Below, in pieces: positions 11,701 through 24,000 of a DNA stretch of 64,000 nucleotides (its first letter is position 1; the number at the start of each line of letters is the position of its first letter). The stretch is from Brevipalpus yothersi (Eukaryota; Arthropoda; Arachnida; Trombidiformes; Tenuipalpidae), in the NCBI GenBank assembly GCA_003956705.1, contig QZCP01000445.1, forward strand, positions 460,027 through 524,026, in the 5' to 3' direction. The notes under the pieces were generated by a model that was given only the letters and a program-made list of their open reading frames with translations, did not search any database and was not told the origin of the DNA. Both the position numbers and the translations under genes were made by a program.

Positions 11701-12641
11701 ATGGAGATGATTGTCCATCTCACTGTCGTGGTTTGAGAAAAACTAACAAGGTACTCAAGCGTGCAATTTATTATCGGCAAAAAGCAGCTAAAACAAAGCC
11801 AAATAGTCAGCCAACCAAAGATTCAGCAGCAAGCACTCCGTCAAATAGTCAAACAATCGATGGTCAAGATGATGACAAAAAGTCCGAAGATTCTGTAACA
11901 CAAGGTAAAAAGAAGAAAAAGAAAACTCAGGAAACTCGAGAAAAGGAAGATTCATCTGGAAATGATGATGAAGGCTCAAGAGATAATTGCGAAAATGGTA
12001 TCACCAGGAATGGAAAAAATGAAAAAGACTCGAAAGATGCCATGAAAACTGTCAATGACACTAGAAATGAATATTCATCGGGTGAACCAATCACCAAATC
12101 AAAACAAAACTCTGTAAAGCCAGTTGAAAGGAGTACTAGAGAAGTTAAAGGTCGTAATTTAGTCAAGCAGTCTGGAAAGAAACGTAAATTTCCAGATGAA
12201 GACTATGGATATCAAAATGTGCGTAATAATCGTGGTGCTCTGAATGAGCGAGATCAAGAATTGAAAAAATCAAGCCATACATTCCCGAAGAAAGTGGCTC
12301 ACATATCGAATACTTTTTATGATAATCCGTTGACTTGGTCAGCGAAAGACGTGTACAATTTTATTGAGGCGAGCCCTTGTAGCTCTCTCGCCTCTATTCT
12401 ACTTGCTCAGGTATGCTTGAATCAATTCAAACGATATTTTCCAATTACTGATGCGAATTTTTTTATCTTTCTCCAGGAAATCGATGGCGCAGCTTTGATG
12501 CTCCTCGATTCGGAGACAATCGAGACAACTTTCGGGTTTGGTTACACCGATAAATTTGACGCCAAAAATATTAAAAGATTGTGCCATCTCATCAATCATC
12601 TTAAAAAATCTTTTTTTGATCATCACAACAGTCTTATATAG
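8758..12641 (+). CDS. Sfmbt: Sfmbt: MBT-repeat Polycomb protein with SLED and SAM domains, 6 exons
   Basis: Chromatin repressor: in flies Sfmbt is part of the Pho-repressive complex, where MBT repeats bind methylated lysines and link to Polycomb silencing (family knowledge). Exons 8758-8794, 9081-9235, 9628-10743, 10818-10989, 11212-12410 and 12477-12641 give 947 residues. Visible order: an acidic N-terminus (1-60); MBT repeat 1 from about residue 60 (AFWHIEASRINGF, WFDVKHNQCYPFG); a Gln-rich linker; MBT repeat 2 (LWFAAVKK, GPMDFWLHFCHPR); two more diverged MBT-like units to about 490; an SLED domain from about 530 (CPRIYFNHKCFTGPLL); a long charged Lys/Ser-rich linker; and a C-terminal SAM domain (NPLTWSAKDVYNFIE to LCHLINHL). 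No N-terminal FCS zinc finger is visible, unlike fly Sfmbt and like vertebrate SFMBT1/2. The start has a reasonable context (GCAATGG). The last intron (66 bp) is in frame and stop-free. Confidence 0.93.
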
Positions 12642-15600
12642 TCTTTATAGCCTTCAAAAATTGTTCTTTATAGAACTTAGCATCTATTTTTACCCTGGTT
12701 ATCTTGATTATATATATGCGTCAAAAACTTATCTTGTCCTTTCCTGTGGAATGTTTTCTCTCTCTCTCTCCCAACTCATTCAAGGCAATAATACCCTTCT
12801 GTACTTCTCTCATCAGAGGGTCTTGATTTTGCTTGCTAATCTTCTTGTCATAACTAGCTAAAACTATTTCACAATAATAGACAACCACTTTGATCACAAT
12901 TTTTTTCCTTGCTTTGAATTTAATTCGAAAAACTTCTAAATTTTGATGTTCTTCCGACTCTGTTTGACCAATGCTAGAATTTCTTTGTGACAGCCTTTAA
13001 TAAAATGAAATTGAAGAACAATCATCGAAGCTTTTGATTGAGACTTTGACTTAGGGAAAGGATTTGTTTTCCTTGTTCCTAACAGAGAATCTCTAAAGCC
13101 TCACACATAGATCATGTAATCTCAACCATGACAATCGATGATTCAACTTCTTTTCTATTTTATCTATCATCATCATCACTATCTATCTGTATCATGGGGC
13201 AAAAAACAACATTCAACAGAATTCTTATCACTCTTCATGGGACATTTCCATACAATTCATGGCCCAAACGAAGGAAGATGTCGCACATGACTCTAGAAAG
13301 TGATCAGATTCATGATTCGACACAAGAATCAGACCACATTTGCCTTCTCGGTTGTGTTTCTTATTCTCCCTCAAAAATTTGAGTCATGAGACCGATTTTA
13401 TCTTGCCGGCTTGGAATATCCAACAAGTTCCCCATGTAAAAGAAGAAAAAGAGGGAAAAAATAGACGAAAAAACAGAGAGAGGAAGAGAGACTCTCTCGA
13501 ATAGTTGCGCATCCACTCAGTTCAAATTCTTGCTCCGGTTAATAATCTATCGTTTTCCATTCACTATTCTCTCCTGTACGTTACATCAGAACTCCAATGC
13601 TAGTAGATATTTTCTATAGTTGTGACAAATAACAATCGTAGTAATAGTAGTAAAGTGATTGTGAGGAATAATTGTGCTACTAGATTGCTAGTGCTTCTGT
13701 GTTCACCATAAAAGTGAGAAAGAAAGAGAAAAAGAAAGAAAGAAAGTGAGAGAGAGAGTGTGTGTGTATTGAAACACAGTCCAATGCTCTAAGGTCGTTC
13801 ACCGAAATTCTCATCAAGCATCAAGAAGAAGAAGAAGGAAAAATTAATCAACTGTGTGAGCTATTCACAATCAAATTAACTAACTCATTTTAACCATTTG
13901 CGATCTAATTATATTTTATCAAATTTGTTCTCATCACTTTTAACATACCAATCATACTATATTGTCATCCTATACATATATACCACTAGTTCGTGAGAAT
14001 AATACATTCTCGGAAGCATAAGTTTCATTTTAATCGAATTTTCATGGATATTGCTGATTTTCATCTTCATTAACCCAAATTAAGGTAAGTCAACATTTTT
14101 CAAGTCAATTGGATCACCTGAACTGCTCATTTAGTTTGAATACAGATTTTCTAATTATAGTATTAGAATTCTAGAAATATCTAATTATTTTTGCATCGAG
14201 TATTCATGGATGTTGATAAAAGTAGACTCAGTTCTGTCCTGTTTGTTCCTCGCTGAATAATTTTGGGATCAATCTGAAGTAATATATGTAGCAAGCTTGA
14301 TCAAATATCCTGGGGCATCATACTTGATGAATATCAATTCGAGATTTGCAAGTAAATTTCCAAGTAATGATCTGGGAATTATGTTGTGAAATCGATGGCA
14401 TGGTAGCATGACGTGTTTAATTTGAATTACAAAAGCAAAATGAACACTTATGGGAAGGATCGCTAGAGGATGCCAGGATGAAACCTTAGAATCCATCAGA
14501 AATACCTGTTGCTTGAGCATTCGTTCCCTTTGCTATAAGAATGCTCAAAAACACTTAGATGATAGGTTGATGCAGTTCATTGTTTGAATGAGCATGATAT
14601 AACAAAGTAAATCTCAAAAAATTTGCATGCGAGTTAATAATCAATAACATCAAACAGACAATTGCAGTGGAGCTCTTCGAGGAAACCTTTTGAGTCACAA
14701 TTTTTCATTGATTCCTAAAAATAGACAACCTGAACTGAATTGATCAAAACTAGAAACTTCTAGAAAATAGATTGAAAAGAATCATGGAAAGATCATAAAT
14801 CTTGGATCTTTGTGCTTATTGACAAAGAATAAGATTAGCTTTAGAATACTCGATGAAGAGCAACGAAATATTCTAAACTAGAAATGAAATAAAGTTGTTA
14901 AAATGTTTAATAATCCTCGAAACATTGGAACTCATTAACTGATTTGAGTTGTGTGAGTTGAACCAATTCACTTATTCTGGTCAATTTTTTCATATAATTT
15001 CGTAAGAAACTAGAAATTCCGAGCAAAAAATTGATAGATTTGACAGAAGATTGATAAAAAAGACAAATTAACGAACAAACTACACCTATTCAGTAAAAGA
15101 GATGAAGAAATTCGAGCAACATTGAAGTAATTTCAAAATTTCAAAATCTCAAAATCGGAAAGCAGTGTTCTAATTGGATCAGAATTCATGCAGTTTCTAT
15201 TTCAATACAATTCGCAATGAGAACTGATGCTCTAAGTATGTATAAATGATGTATAGAGATTGATACACGAGAATAGAGAAGTTTAGATGCAAAATTTTCC
15301 ATCTCAAAAGACACCCAAATGATCAAAGAAAGTATTGATTTCATTAGTCGTGAAGATTCCCGAAAATTAATTGATTGAACGCGTGTCCGTAGAACTTCAA
15401 GTAAGCAAAATTATGTACCGATTTCTTTTACTCAATTTGTGTTCAGTGTTCAATTCAGTGTGTTAAATTTGTGATTAAGGTCATCAACAGATGAGATTTA
15501 ATATTAGAAATGAGAGAGTAAAAATAAACTAACTAAATGTTTTGCCATCAAATTGACAAATTGATGAAAGCAAACCTTCAAAAGCTCATCATTTGGAACA

Positions 15601-17345
15601 GAAAAAAATAGTGAAAATTCATTAGTAAGTGGGAAATAGTTAAGGAACCAAATTGAATCATCATGAATGACAAGAATCATGAGAACGTGAGTGTTCATTA
15701 CTAAAATATCAAAAGTTCTACACTGATTAACCATGAGCTTACCAATTTTCTCATTGAATTAACCGTTATTTTTTCATATAAATACTTACACACTTATCAA
15801 ACCCACTTTCATTCTCAAAGAACACCGAATGAGTGAAGCAAAAAATCTGTCCCAATGAAGCTCATCATACACATCTCAAATCTTTCAATTCATATTTTGA
15901 CCTAAATGAGGACCATCCTATAAACTGTATAGCTGTTGAATATTAGAACTTTCATTTATACATCTATTTATACATACTTCATGCTCTCAAAATGTGCAAT
16001 TTTGCATCAAATTGTGGTCCTTAGTCTCGATTCATTTTTGGAAGCGCTCTAATTGAGACATTAATAACTCTAATGATTCTAGGCTTCTAGGTGACTGTTC
16101 AATTGTATGTGTATATATAGATTCATCAACTGAATCAGATGAAGGTGTCCGAAAAAATTGTCAATTCATCTTATTGAAATAATTGGTCACATCGTAATAA
16201 TAACTCAATCAATTCCATTCATATTCTCTCCTCTTCTTCCTCTATTTTCTTCTGATATTCACTCTAGCTGAACGATTGTATTTTGTATGAATCGGAAGTT
16301 AATTGTAGAACACCTTTCACTTTAACAACTCATAGTTGTCAGTACTTTTTAGAACTTTTTCCTTCACTTGATGATTTTTTCTGTTTTGGACTCGTCAAGG
16401 TTCCTTTTTCGGAAGTTATTCGATTGAAAACTATTTGATTACTCGAATGGAAACATGGAAAACATTCAACTAAGAAAATTTGCTGATCTAGGCATAAAAT
16501 ATAAAATACTTCCATGGCACAAATCGAATATATTGATGAACATGGGAGAATTCTCCTTTGTAAATCTCCATTTACAATCATTTAAATCAACTCAACTCGA
16601 TTTTTTTGAAGGCAACATACATGGAGGATGATCATTTGTTGTTTGAATTCAAAAAATTCTCGACAAATGATAATGAAAACACAGAAATTTGATTCAACTT
16701 TAAAACACGTTGATTCGTCTAGAAGTTCTAAGTTGTTCGAAGAATATTTCTCTCTTTATTTACAAGTATTCATGATACCAAAAACATTTATTGTTTACTG
16801 AAGCAATAGCAGAGTTATAAATCTCTGATTGGCATCCAATACCTATGGGAATACATGATCTCATCTAATATGATGAAATATAAGGATAAATTGAGGACCA
16901 AATTGATTTTCCAGTCGAGAATAGTTCATGACTGAAAATGAGATTTAAAGTGTCAAAACAAATCATCACTGGGAATCGTTTGAAGTATGCTCTAAAGTCA
17001 GAAATCATTTGATTCGGAATATTTAACGGTAAACTCGAGAAAGTTTTCTTACTCTCTGAATGATCATGGCTTCAGCATTATTTTTGAGCTCTTGAAAGCT
17101 CTTGAATAATGGATTGACTCTGGAATCACCAGAATTATGATTATATTAAAAGCATGAGTTCTTATGGATAGTGGATAGTAGTCGTAGTAGTAATAGCAGT
17201 TAGGTCTCTTGAGTCAAGGGACTTGGTCTCTGATTAATTTTTCAGTTGATTTACTCTTTTCTTTATTCACCATTGGAACCGATTTATTCATGACCTTTTC
17301 TATCTACACTCTATTTTCTATCCTTTCCACAGTTAACCTTCGAGG
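12642..17345. other. Intergenic region between Sfmbt and GPA2
   Basis: Starts with the Sfmbt 3' UTR. No coding exon is convincing. A consensus donor at 14085 (TTAAG/GTAAGT) and a good pyrimidine-rich acceptor ending at 17332, 13 nt before the GPA2 ATG, suggest a noncoding 5' exon of GPA2 around 13.6-14.08 kb and a 3.2-kb leader intron. A minor simple-repeat patch of GAAA/GA followed by GT lies at 13720-13770. Confidence 0.4.
12999..13004 (+). terminator. poly(A) signal candidate for Sfmbt
   Basis: AATAAA lies 357 nt after the Sfmbt stop and is the best canonical signal in the proximal 3' flank. Confidence 0.5.
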
Positions 17346-19065
17346 ATGAACATTGCGTTAAGACGTGGTGAAAGTGATGTACCTATATCAATATTTTTGT
17401 TAGCTTTTTGGTTTGGAATTATCATCATTCGAAAAGGAACGGATGCCTATTCATGGGAAAGACCTGGGTGCCACAGAATAGGTGAGTCCATCTTGATGAG
17501 CATTTTATTTTGTTCCTCCTCTTCATAACCCACCTTCAAATGGTCTATGAACCGATCTGAGGATCAATTTGGGAATGATAAGAGAGAAATTCTAGAAAGA
17601 AAGCTATATTTATCGAGAATAGTTTACGAAAATAGTTCAGAGACAAAAAATATCCAGGGATTTCTGATGGCAAATCTTTTTGAATTCATGATTAAGATCT
17701 ATGTGTCCATCATCATAGAATTGACAGGAACTTCCAACATTTGGCTGAATAGAAGAGCTTAGATCACAAAAAGATAGCAGATAGAACTTTGAATAGAAAG
17801 TATTTTATCAAAGATAAGATGAATTGTGTATCACAAGTATCTAAATATGGATTCTTTCATCATGAACTCTATTTTGTTCAATGCCTTTCTATTCATATCA
17901 GGATAGATATATTCCTATCTTGAATGAGAAAGAATCTCTCTCTTACTCACTTTCTCTTTCTTCCTCTTGTTGAGTCTAGAATATTTGTAACGCTAAACTT
18001 TCCTCCTGCACCTCCTCTTAAGGATTATCTCATTTGTGTATCTATTCAACTAGGTTTTTCAAAACCTTCCATCTACGAATGCATCCTCAGAAGTTCTATA
18101 CGTGATAGGAATCCTCTGAAATCTGGCCGAAAATGTTGAAAAGTAACGAGGCAATTGATTGTGAATTTTTCTTTCCATCCACTTCCTGAAAGCCCAAATT
18201 TGGAGTGAATGTTATACGATCACAAGTGATGGGAGAAAAATCAGAATTGAATTTTCATGAAGGTTTCGAAATCAATCACTCATGCATACAGAGGTGAATT
18301 GTCAAGAGGAATAGTGAGGGAGATAAGTGAAAAGTATCATGATTTGCTTGAAGAAAGTTAAACAGCCTTAGGGCACATGGTTCGAGCTCACTTTCAGTTT
18401 CATGATGCTGATAGATTCAGATCTCATGAATTTCATTCCGGGTACCTTCTGAGGGCACTATCTAAGAGATGATTTCATGAGAAGTAATTGATTCAGAAGA
18501 GAAGTTAAGATAATATTTGAAGTTACTTCTTTCGGTTTGTTATCGCTTGGATAGATTAGAAATCTGACACAAAATATTGTTATTCCTATCCTTTCATAAC
18601 TTTAATTTTCTATTCAAACTCGATAATATGCAAGGGGGAAAAGAGTTACACGGCAGAAGATATCATCAATTTGTCTCAAAAGCTCTCTTTGTTAAGCTGT
18701 TACAATAGTCATGAGATTGAGATATGATGAGATTTTTACCATTTCCCTGCAGCTAGAGTGATACTTCAATCAAGAAAGTAGGTTCAACTTCAGCATCACT
18801 TATCATGACAAAATTCAGTTTTTGGAACTTCAGAGGCTTGATTTGTGCATAGTTTATTTGAGCTTTCCATAGCTTTGATTACGAGTCTGGCTTGAGAAAT
18901 GGTTCTTCTATTCGAATTCCTCAGAATATTGAATCACGAATTTTCTAGATTTCATACACTACTTGGGAAAGACATTGACCTGCATGAGGCAGAGATGGAA
19001 TAAGCTTGTGCTTCACTGAAATTTATTCTACAGCTGAATTAACAGATTCTATTCGAAAGATTATT

Positions 19066-19107
<42 letters not shown>

Positions 19108-19845
19108 NNNNNNNNNNNNNNNNNNNNNNNNNNNNNNNNNNNNNNNNNNNNNNNNNNNNNNNNNNNNNNNNNNNNNNNNNNNNNNNNNNNNNNNNNNNNN
19201 NNNNNNNNNNNNNNNNNNNNNNNNNNNNNNNNNNNNNNNNNNNNNNNNNNNNNNNNNNNNNNNNNNNNNNNNNNNNNNNNNNNNNNNNNNNNNNNNNNNN
19301 NNNNNNNNNNNNNNNNNNNNNNNNNNNNNNNNNNNNNNNNNNNNNNNNNNNNNNNNNNNNNNNNNNNNNNNNNNNNNNNNNNNNNNNNNNNNNNNNNNNN
19401 NNNNNNNNNNNNNNNNNNNNNNNNNNNNNNNNNNNNNNNNNNNNNNNNNNNNNNNNNNNNNNNNNNNNNNNNNNNNNNNNNNNNNNNNNNNNNNNNNNNN
19501 NNNNNNNNNNNNNNNNNNNNNNNNNNNNNNNNNNNNNNNNNNNNNNNNNNNNNNNNNNNNNNNNNNNNNNNNNNNNNNNNNNNNNNNNNNNNNNNNNNNN
19601 NNNNNNNNNNNNNNNNNNNNNNNNNNNNNNNNNNNNNNNNNNNNNNNNNNNNNNNNNNNNNNNNNNNNNNNNNNNNNNNNNNNNNNNNNNNNNNNNNNNN
19701 NNNNNNNNNNNNNNNNNNNNNNNNNNNNNNNNNNNNNNNNNNNNNNNNNNNNNNNNNNNNNNNNNNNNNNNNNNNNNNNNNNNNNNNNNNNNNNNNNNNN
19801 NNNNNNNNNNNNNNNNNNNNNNNNNNNNNNNNNNNNNNNNNNNNN

Positions 19846-19903
<58 letters not shown>

Positions 19904-20540
19904 TTCACCTCTTTCTTAGGTCATACGAGGACTATTCGAATTGCTGGCTGCATACAATTCAATTTAACCTCAAATGCCTGTCGAGGTTATTGCCAATCGT
20001 TTTCCATTCCATCAGCAGAAGAATCATTACTTGTAAATCCAAATCAATGGATAACCTCTGTAGGCCAATGTTGCAATATGAATGAAACTACAGATGTAAG
20101 TATTCATGGGACATTGATGATCACACAAATTATCTATTTTGATCAATGGAAGCGAGAACATTGATCAAGCTCTCAAAGTACCGATAATTCACTAGAATCC
20201 ACTTCACTATGAGATACTACATGATAGTGGGTACTCAAGCTTGTGAGCATATTTTAATTACGAAGATGAGATAGTTTACAACTTGATCGGGGTCATTTCA
20301 GCTTCACATTGGATCAGTGGATCTTACAGTGTAAGAGTACAAATTTCTAGTCAGAAAAGATCAAAGTTTGTTTTGGCTATCTATAATTAATTAATTGATC
20401 AAAGTAGAATCAACAGAGGTATCTTGGTAATACTCTAATCACACACCAAGATCACTGTTCTAACAAGAGCTCCAAGCTTAAATACTCGTAGTGATGGTAT
20501 CATGAGACATGGCAAGAAATAGAATGAGAACGAAGGAAAG

Positions 20541-20605
<65 letters not shown>

Positions 20606-21003
20606 ATAAGTTGCTATACAGAGGCAAGCTTAAGGAATAGGTAGAAAAACTATTCCGAAAGTTCCCATGACGATTTACTGTGATATAAGTCCATGAAAGG
20701 AATAAAAGAGCGAAAGAGAGAGAGATATATATATATCTGAGAGATATTTGTGTAAACAAGAGGATAGTTTTTATTCATGATTTATAAGAAGTTCATTCTA
20801 GCTCACCCACATTCACCAGAATTTTGTTTGTACTATATCTTAATGAATTCGCTAATATTCTTTCTTACCTTTTTCTTTTCCACTACTTTTTCCTCCTCTT
20901 TTTTCCACAGATGACTGTTCGGGTGATGTGTAAAGATGGTCCTAGAAGTTTTTTGTTTAAATCTGCGGAATCCTGTTCCTGTTACCATTGTAAGAAAGAC
21001 TAG
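17346..21003 (+). CDS. GPA2: Glycoprotein hormone alpha-2 (thyrostimulin alpha subunit), 3 coding exons
   Basis: Secreted cystine-knot hormone subunit that pairs with GPB5 to activate the LGR1 receptor, linked in arthropods to ion and water balance (family knowledge). Exons 17346-17481, 19920-20095 and 20911-21003 give 134 residues (vertebrate GPA2 is about 129). A signal anchor-like hydrophobic segment (residues 14-28) is followed by WERPGCHRIG, then ACRGYC, SVGQCCNMNET and the C-terminal SCSCYHCKKD. All ten alpha-subunit cysteines are present (first at 42, CC pair at 96-97). Two N-glycosylation sequons, NLT (60) and NET (100), match the usual GPA2 sites. An acceptor just upstream of the ATG suggests an untranslated first exon. 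The first coding intron contains an assembly gap in a CT repeat, so its length is unknown. GPB5 lies about 7.8 kb downstream in the opposite direction. Confidence 0.95.
19069..19107. repeat. (CT)n tract, left edge of assembly gap
   Basis: A perfect CT run that goes directly into the N block. Together with the matching run on the right it shows the gap lies inside, or was caused by, a long CT/GA microsatellite. Confidence 0.97.
19108..19845. other. Assembly gap (738 N)
   Basis: Unknown bases within GPA2 intron 1, flanked on both sides by (CT)n. Any open frame crossing it is an artefact. Confidence 1.
19846..19901. repeat. (CT)28 tract, right edge of gap and splice polypyrimidine tract
   Basis: A perfect CT run that ends 16 bases before the AG acceptor (19918-19919) of GPA2 coding exon 2, so the microsatellite abuts or forms the polypyrimidine tract. 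Confidence 0.95.
20532..20602. repeat. (GAAA)n-(GA)n compound microsatellite
   Basis: About eight GAAA units followed by a pure GA run, inside GPA2 intron 2. Confidence 0.95.
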
Positions 21004-24000
21004 CCCAACTCTTTTTTCCCCTCATCCACTGATGAAAATTGAATGAACCTTTGGACTGATGAGATAGAGAGAGAAAGTGAGAGATAAAGATTCACGACGT
21101 ATATCTTCCAGGATATAATCTCATCATGATGATCATCCCATGTAAATAATAATTATATTGTTATTTACCGACAGCTATAACTACAATCAAGCTGTTATGT
21201 AGTAGAGAGAATACTCTAATTCCTTTGACTATTGCGGAAAAAAAACCATGCATATCATGAACTTTATATTCCCTCTCATCATCATTTTAATTGATTTCCT
21301 TTTTTTCCTCCTCCATTTCATTCATACACACATTACTTTCTCAACTGATTTCATTTGATCTTCACTCAAAAGAAAATGATTCAATCCATACATACATACA
21401 CAAATCTCATGGGATAAAGAAAAAAAATTTTCTCCACAATAGTTTCATCTTGATTATTATTTCGGAAGCAAAAAATATTATTCACCTTGTAAATTCTGTT
21501 CTTTTTTGCCCATCTTCTCCTCACTTTCCATTATAAAAATCTATGTTATTCCTTTGTACAATAATACCTACACCCATAAACCGATTTGATCTATTTGATT
21601 GTATTGCATTCCAACCCACACACCATACCACATCACCACATGTTTGTTGGCAGAAAATGAAGAAAAAGAGAGATAAAATTTTCTTCTTGTAAATAAATAA
21701 TCTAATCATATCATTTGGCAAGTAAATGTTAGTTGTTTATTGCATTTTCAGCTTTGTTGAGCTGTTGATGTGTGTATGCGAATACGATTGATGATGAAAC
21801 TTATGGTTTAATCAAGGAAAATATGCTGCCCACTGGATGTCCAATCATCTGAATGGAGTATTCTTATCCATCAGATTCATGAGTGATCATAAATATGATG
21901 CGAAATCATTGATACGAACCAAGAGAGGAAGAAAGCAAAAGAAAGTCAGAGAGAGCAAGAGAGAGAGAGAAACTTCTGATCATGATTAGAGAATTAATAT
22001 CATCCATACAGTTTCCTGGGAGTTTCGATTCTTTGTCCAAAACATTTGTAAGGAAGCTAAAGATGTGGATTCTGGCTATAGATGATAAGTTCTCAATGAG
22101 TACACTGACTGCTCAAGTATCTCACGTGTGTTTGTGTAAGTGGTGAATGAATGAAAATTCCTTATTTGTTAAATGAATAAAAGTGAAGAGATGGATTCCA
22201 TTTGGTAACTGTATGATGATTAATTCACCATGATGAGTGTGAGAATGAAAAAAGTGTCCAAGAACATACATGAATATACATACATAAATATACTCCTCTT
22301 ACAGTTGATACCGTTAGACTTGATGAAATGCACATTACGGATGCGGATGTTGTTTTTACGAGTGGTTCAGGTAAGATACGAAGTAGATATCAAATCAGGA
22401 AATACAGAGGTGGTCATATCATTCACTCTAACAGTAAAGTGGCTTCATGGGAATCAAATGGCACTGCAAGGGAGAGAAAGAGATAGAACATCATGAGAGT
22501 CGGAAAAAAGGAATGAGATGAGTAGCTGTTCAAGATTAGGCGATTAATGGTCATCTAGAAAGCTGATTAAGTGTCATAGAGAATACTGAGGAATACAAAA
22601 ATAGTGAGCAATAGAGTGAATGAGAAACTAGGAGAGTACTCACAAAATCTAGCAACTATTCTAACATCCTTAGAATTCTACTCAGGAATACATGGCAGAT
22701 GAGAGGACTAAACTTCTCACATTAAAATATCTTGATTTACTTGTACTCCCTTCTCTCAAGTACCTGAGATTTCCTGTAGGAAAATGGGTATCCATTTTAG
22801 CTTATGTATCTATAGAAAAATATCCTATTTCCATAGAAAAGTTAGGTGAAGGGTCACCCAAAATTACGGTAATAATGATAGGTATTTACGTGAAAAGCCA
22901 GTGGCCGAAAAATGATAGACTTAACTGTAAACCTTTTTCCAGAGAAAAAAGAGAGAAAAGGAGAGAGAGAGAGAGAGAAAGGAAACTATTGAAAAGTGAG
23001 CCAAAGTTTCGTTAAAACCTATCATGAAGAGGGTATCAGCTTGTGATCAATGAATCCACTTCATCAAGTGAGTCTTTTTAATTAATCCAATGAATGAAAC
23101 ATGATAGAAATGGTAACCGTTCGTCTAGAATCCAGGTCAATATTCCCATAGGAGGAAGGTAAATCGATACTATGGTTGGCTATCATCACCGTGTCATTGA
23201 AGATGATCCTGCTGATGACTAATTGAACTCTATGAATCGGATGAAAGAGGAATTGCTGCTCTTTTAGATTGTTGCACTCACTCTGATCGATGAGAGAGTT
23301 ACTATAATTGCAATTCATATATGAATACAGATCAGCCAAAAATAAGAAAGAATTTTAACCAACGTTATTGAGGCTTGGATAGAATGAAATATTCTAACCT
23401 GTCACCTATTCATGTCATTTATCATGCATACAAAAATTTCAATTCATGAAGACACGAAAGCAATTGATTGGAAACATACTCGCACACATATATATTTTCC
23501 TCACTCTTGCTCTTTGAAAATTATCACTCAAGAATTCTAATGATTGTTGTGTAACACACAAACACACATTCAATAATTCACATGATCCCAGTGGTCCATG
23601 CGAATTGAGTGTGTTTCCGGTTGGTTCACGAATTGGTTGAATGCACAAGATGAAGAAGATCCAAAAATGTCTCCAAACGATTATTCTTTTTCCAGTTAGT
23701 ATTTAGTGAACGTAAAAGTTGTCAGTAAGAATGGCTCAATGGTTCCCATGAGATGTAAATAGGACATGTTAACAAGGTTTTTGATAAAATAGTCGAGAAA
23801 AAGAGAGAGAACCAAAGTTCCCAAGAAACTGGTCTCTGATTCAATTGTCGTAAATAATTGATGATGCCAAGTTGCCATCATTTTTATACAACTTTCATTA
23901 ACCTTTTCGCCTTTTATTATTTTTCTGTGGTGTGATACCGTACAAATAAACTAGGAAAAGAAAGCAATTGAATACAAGAGAGAAGTACAGAGAAAGTAGA

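Noticed and set aside
19006..20164. Two open frames of about 360 codons crossing 19-20 kb
   Set aside because: They run through the N block and CT repeats; the only real coding part is GPA2 exon 2 at 19920-20095.
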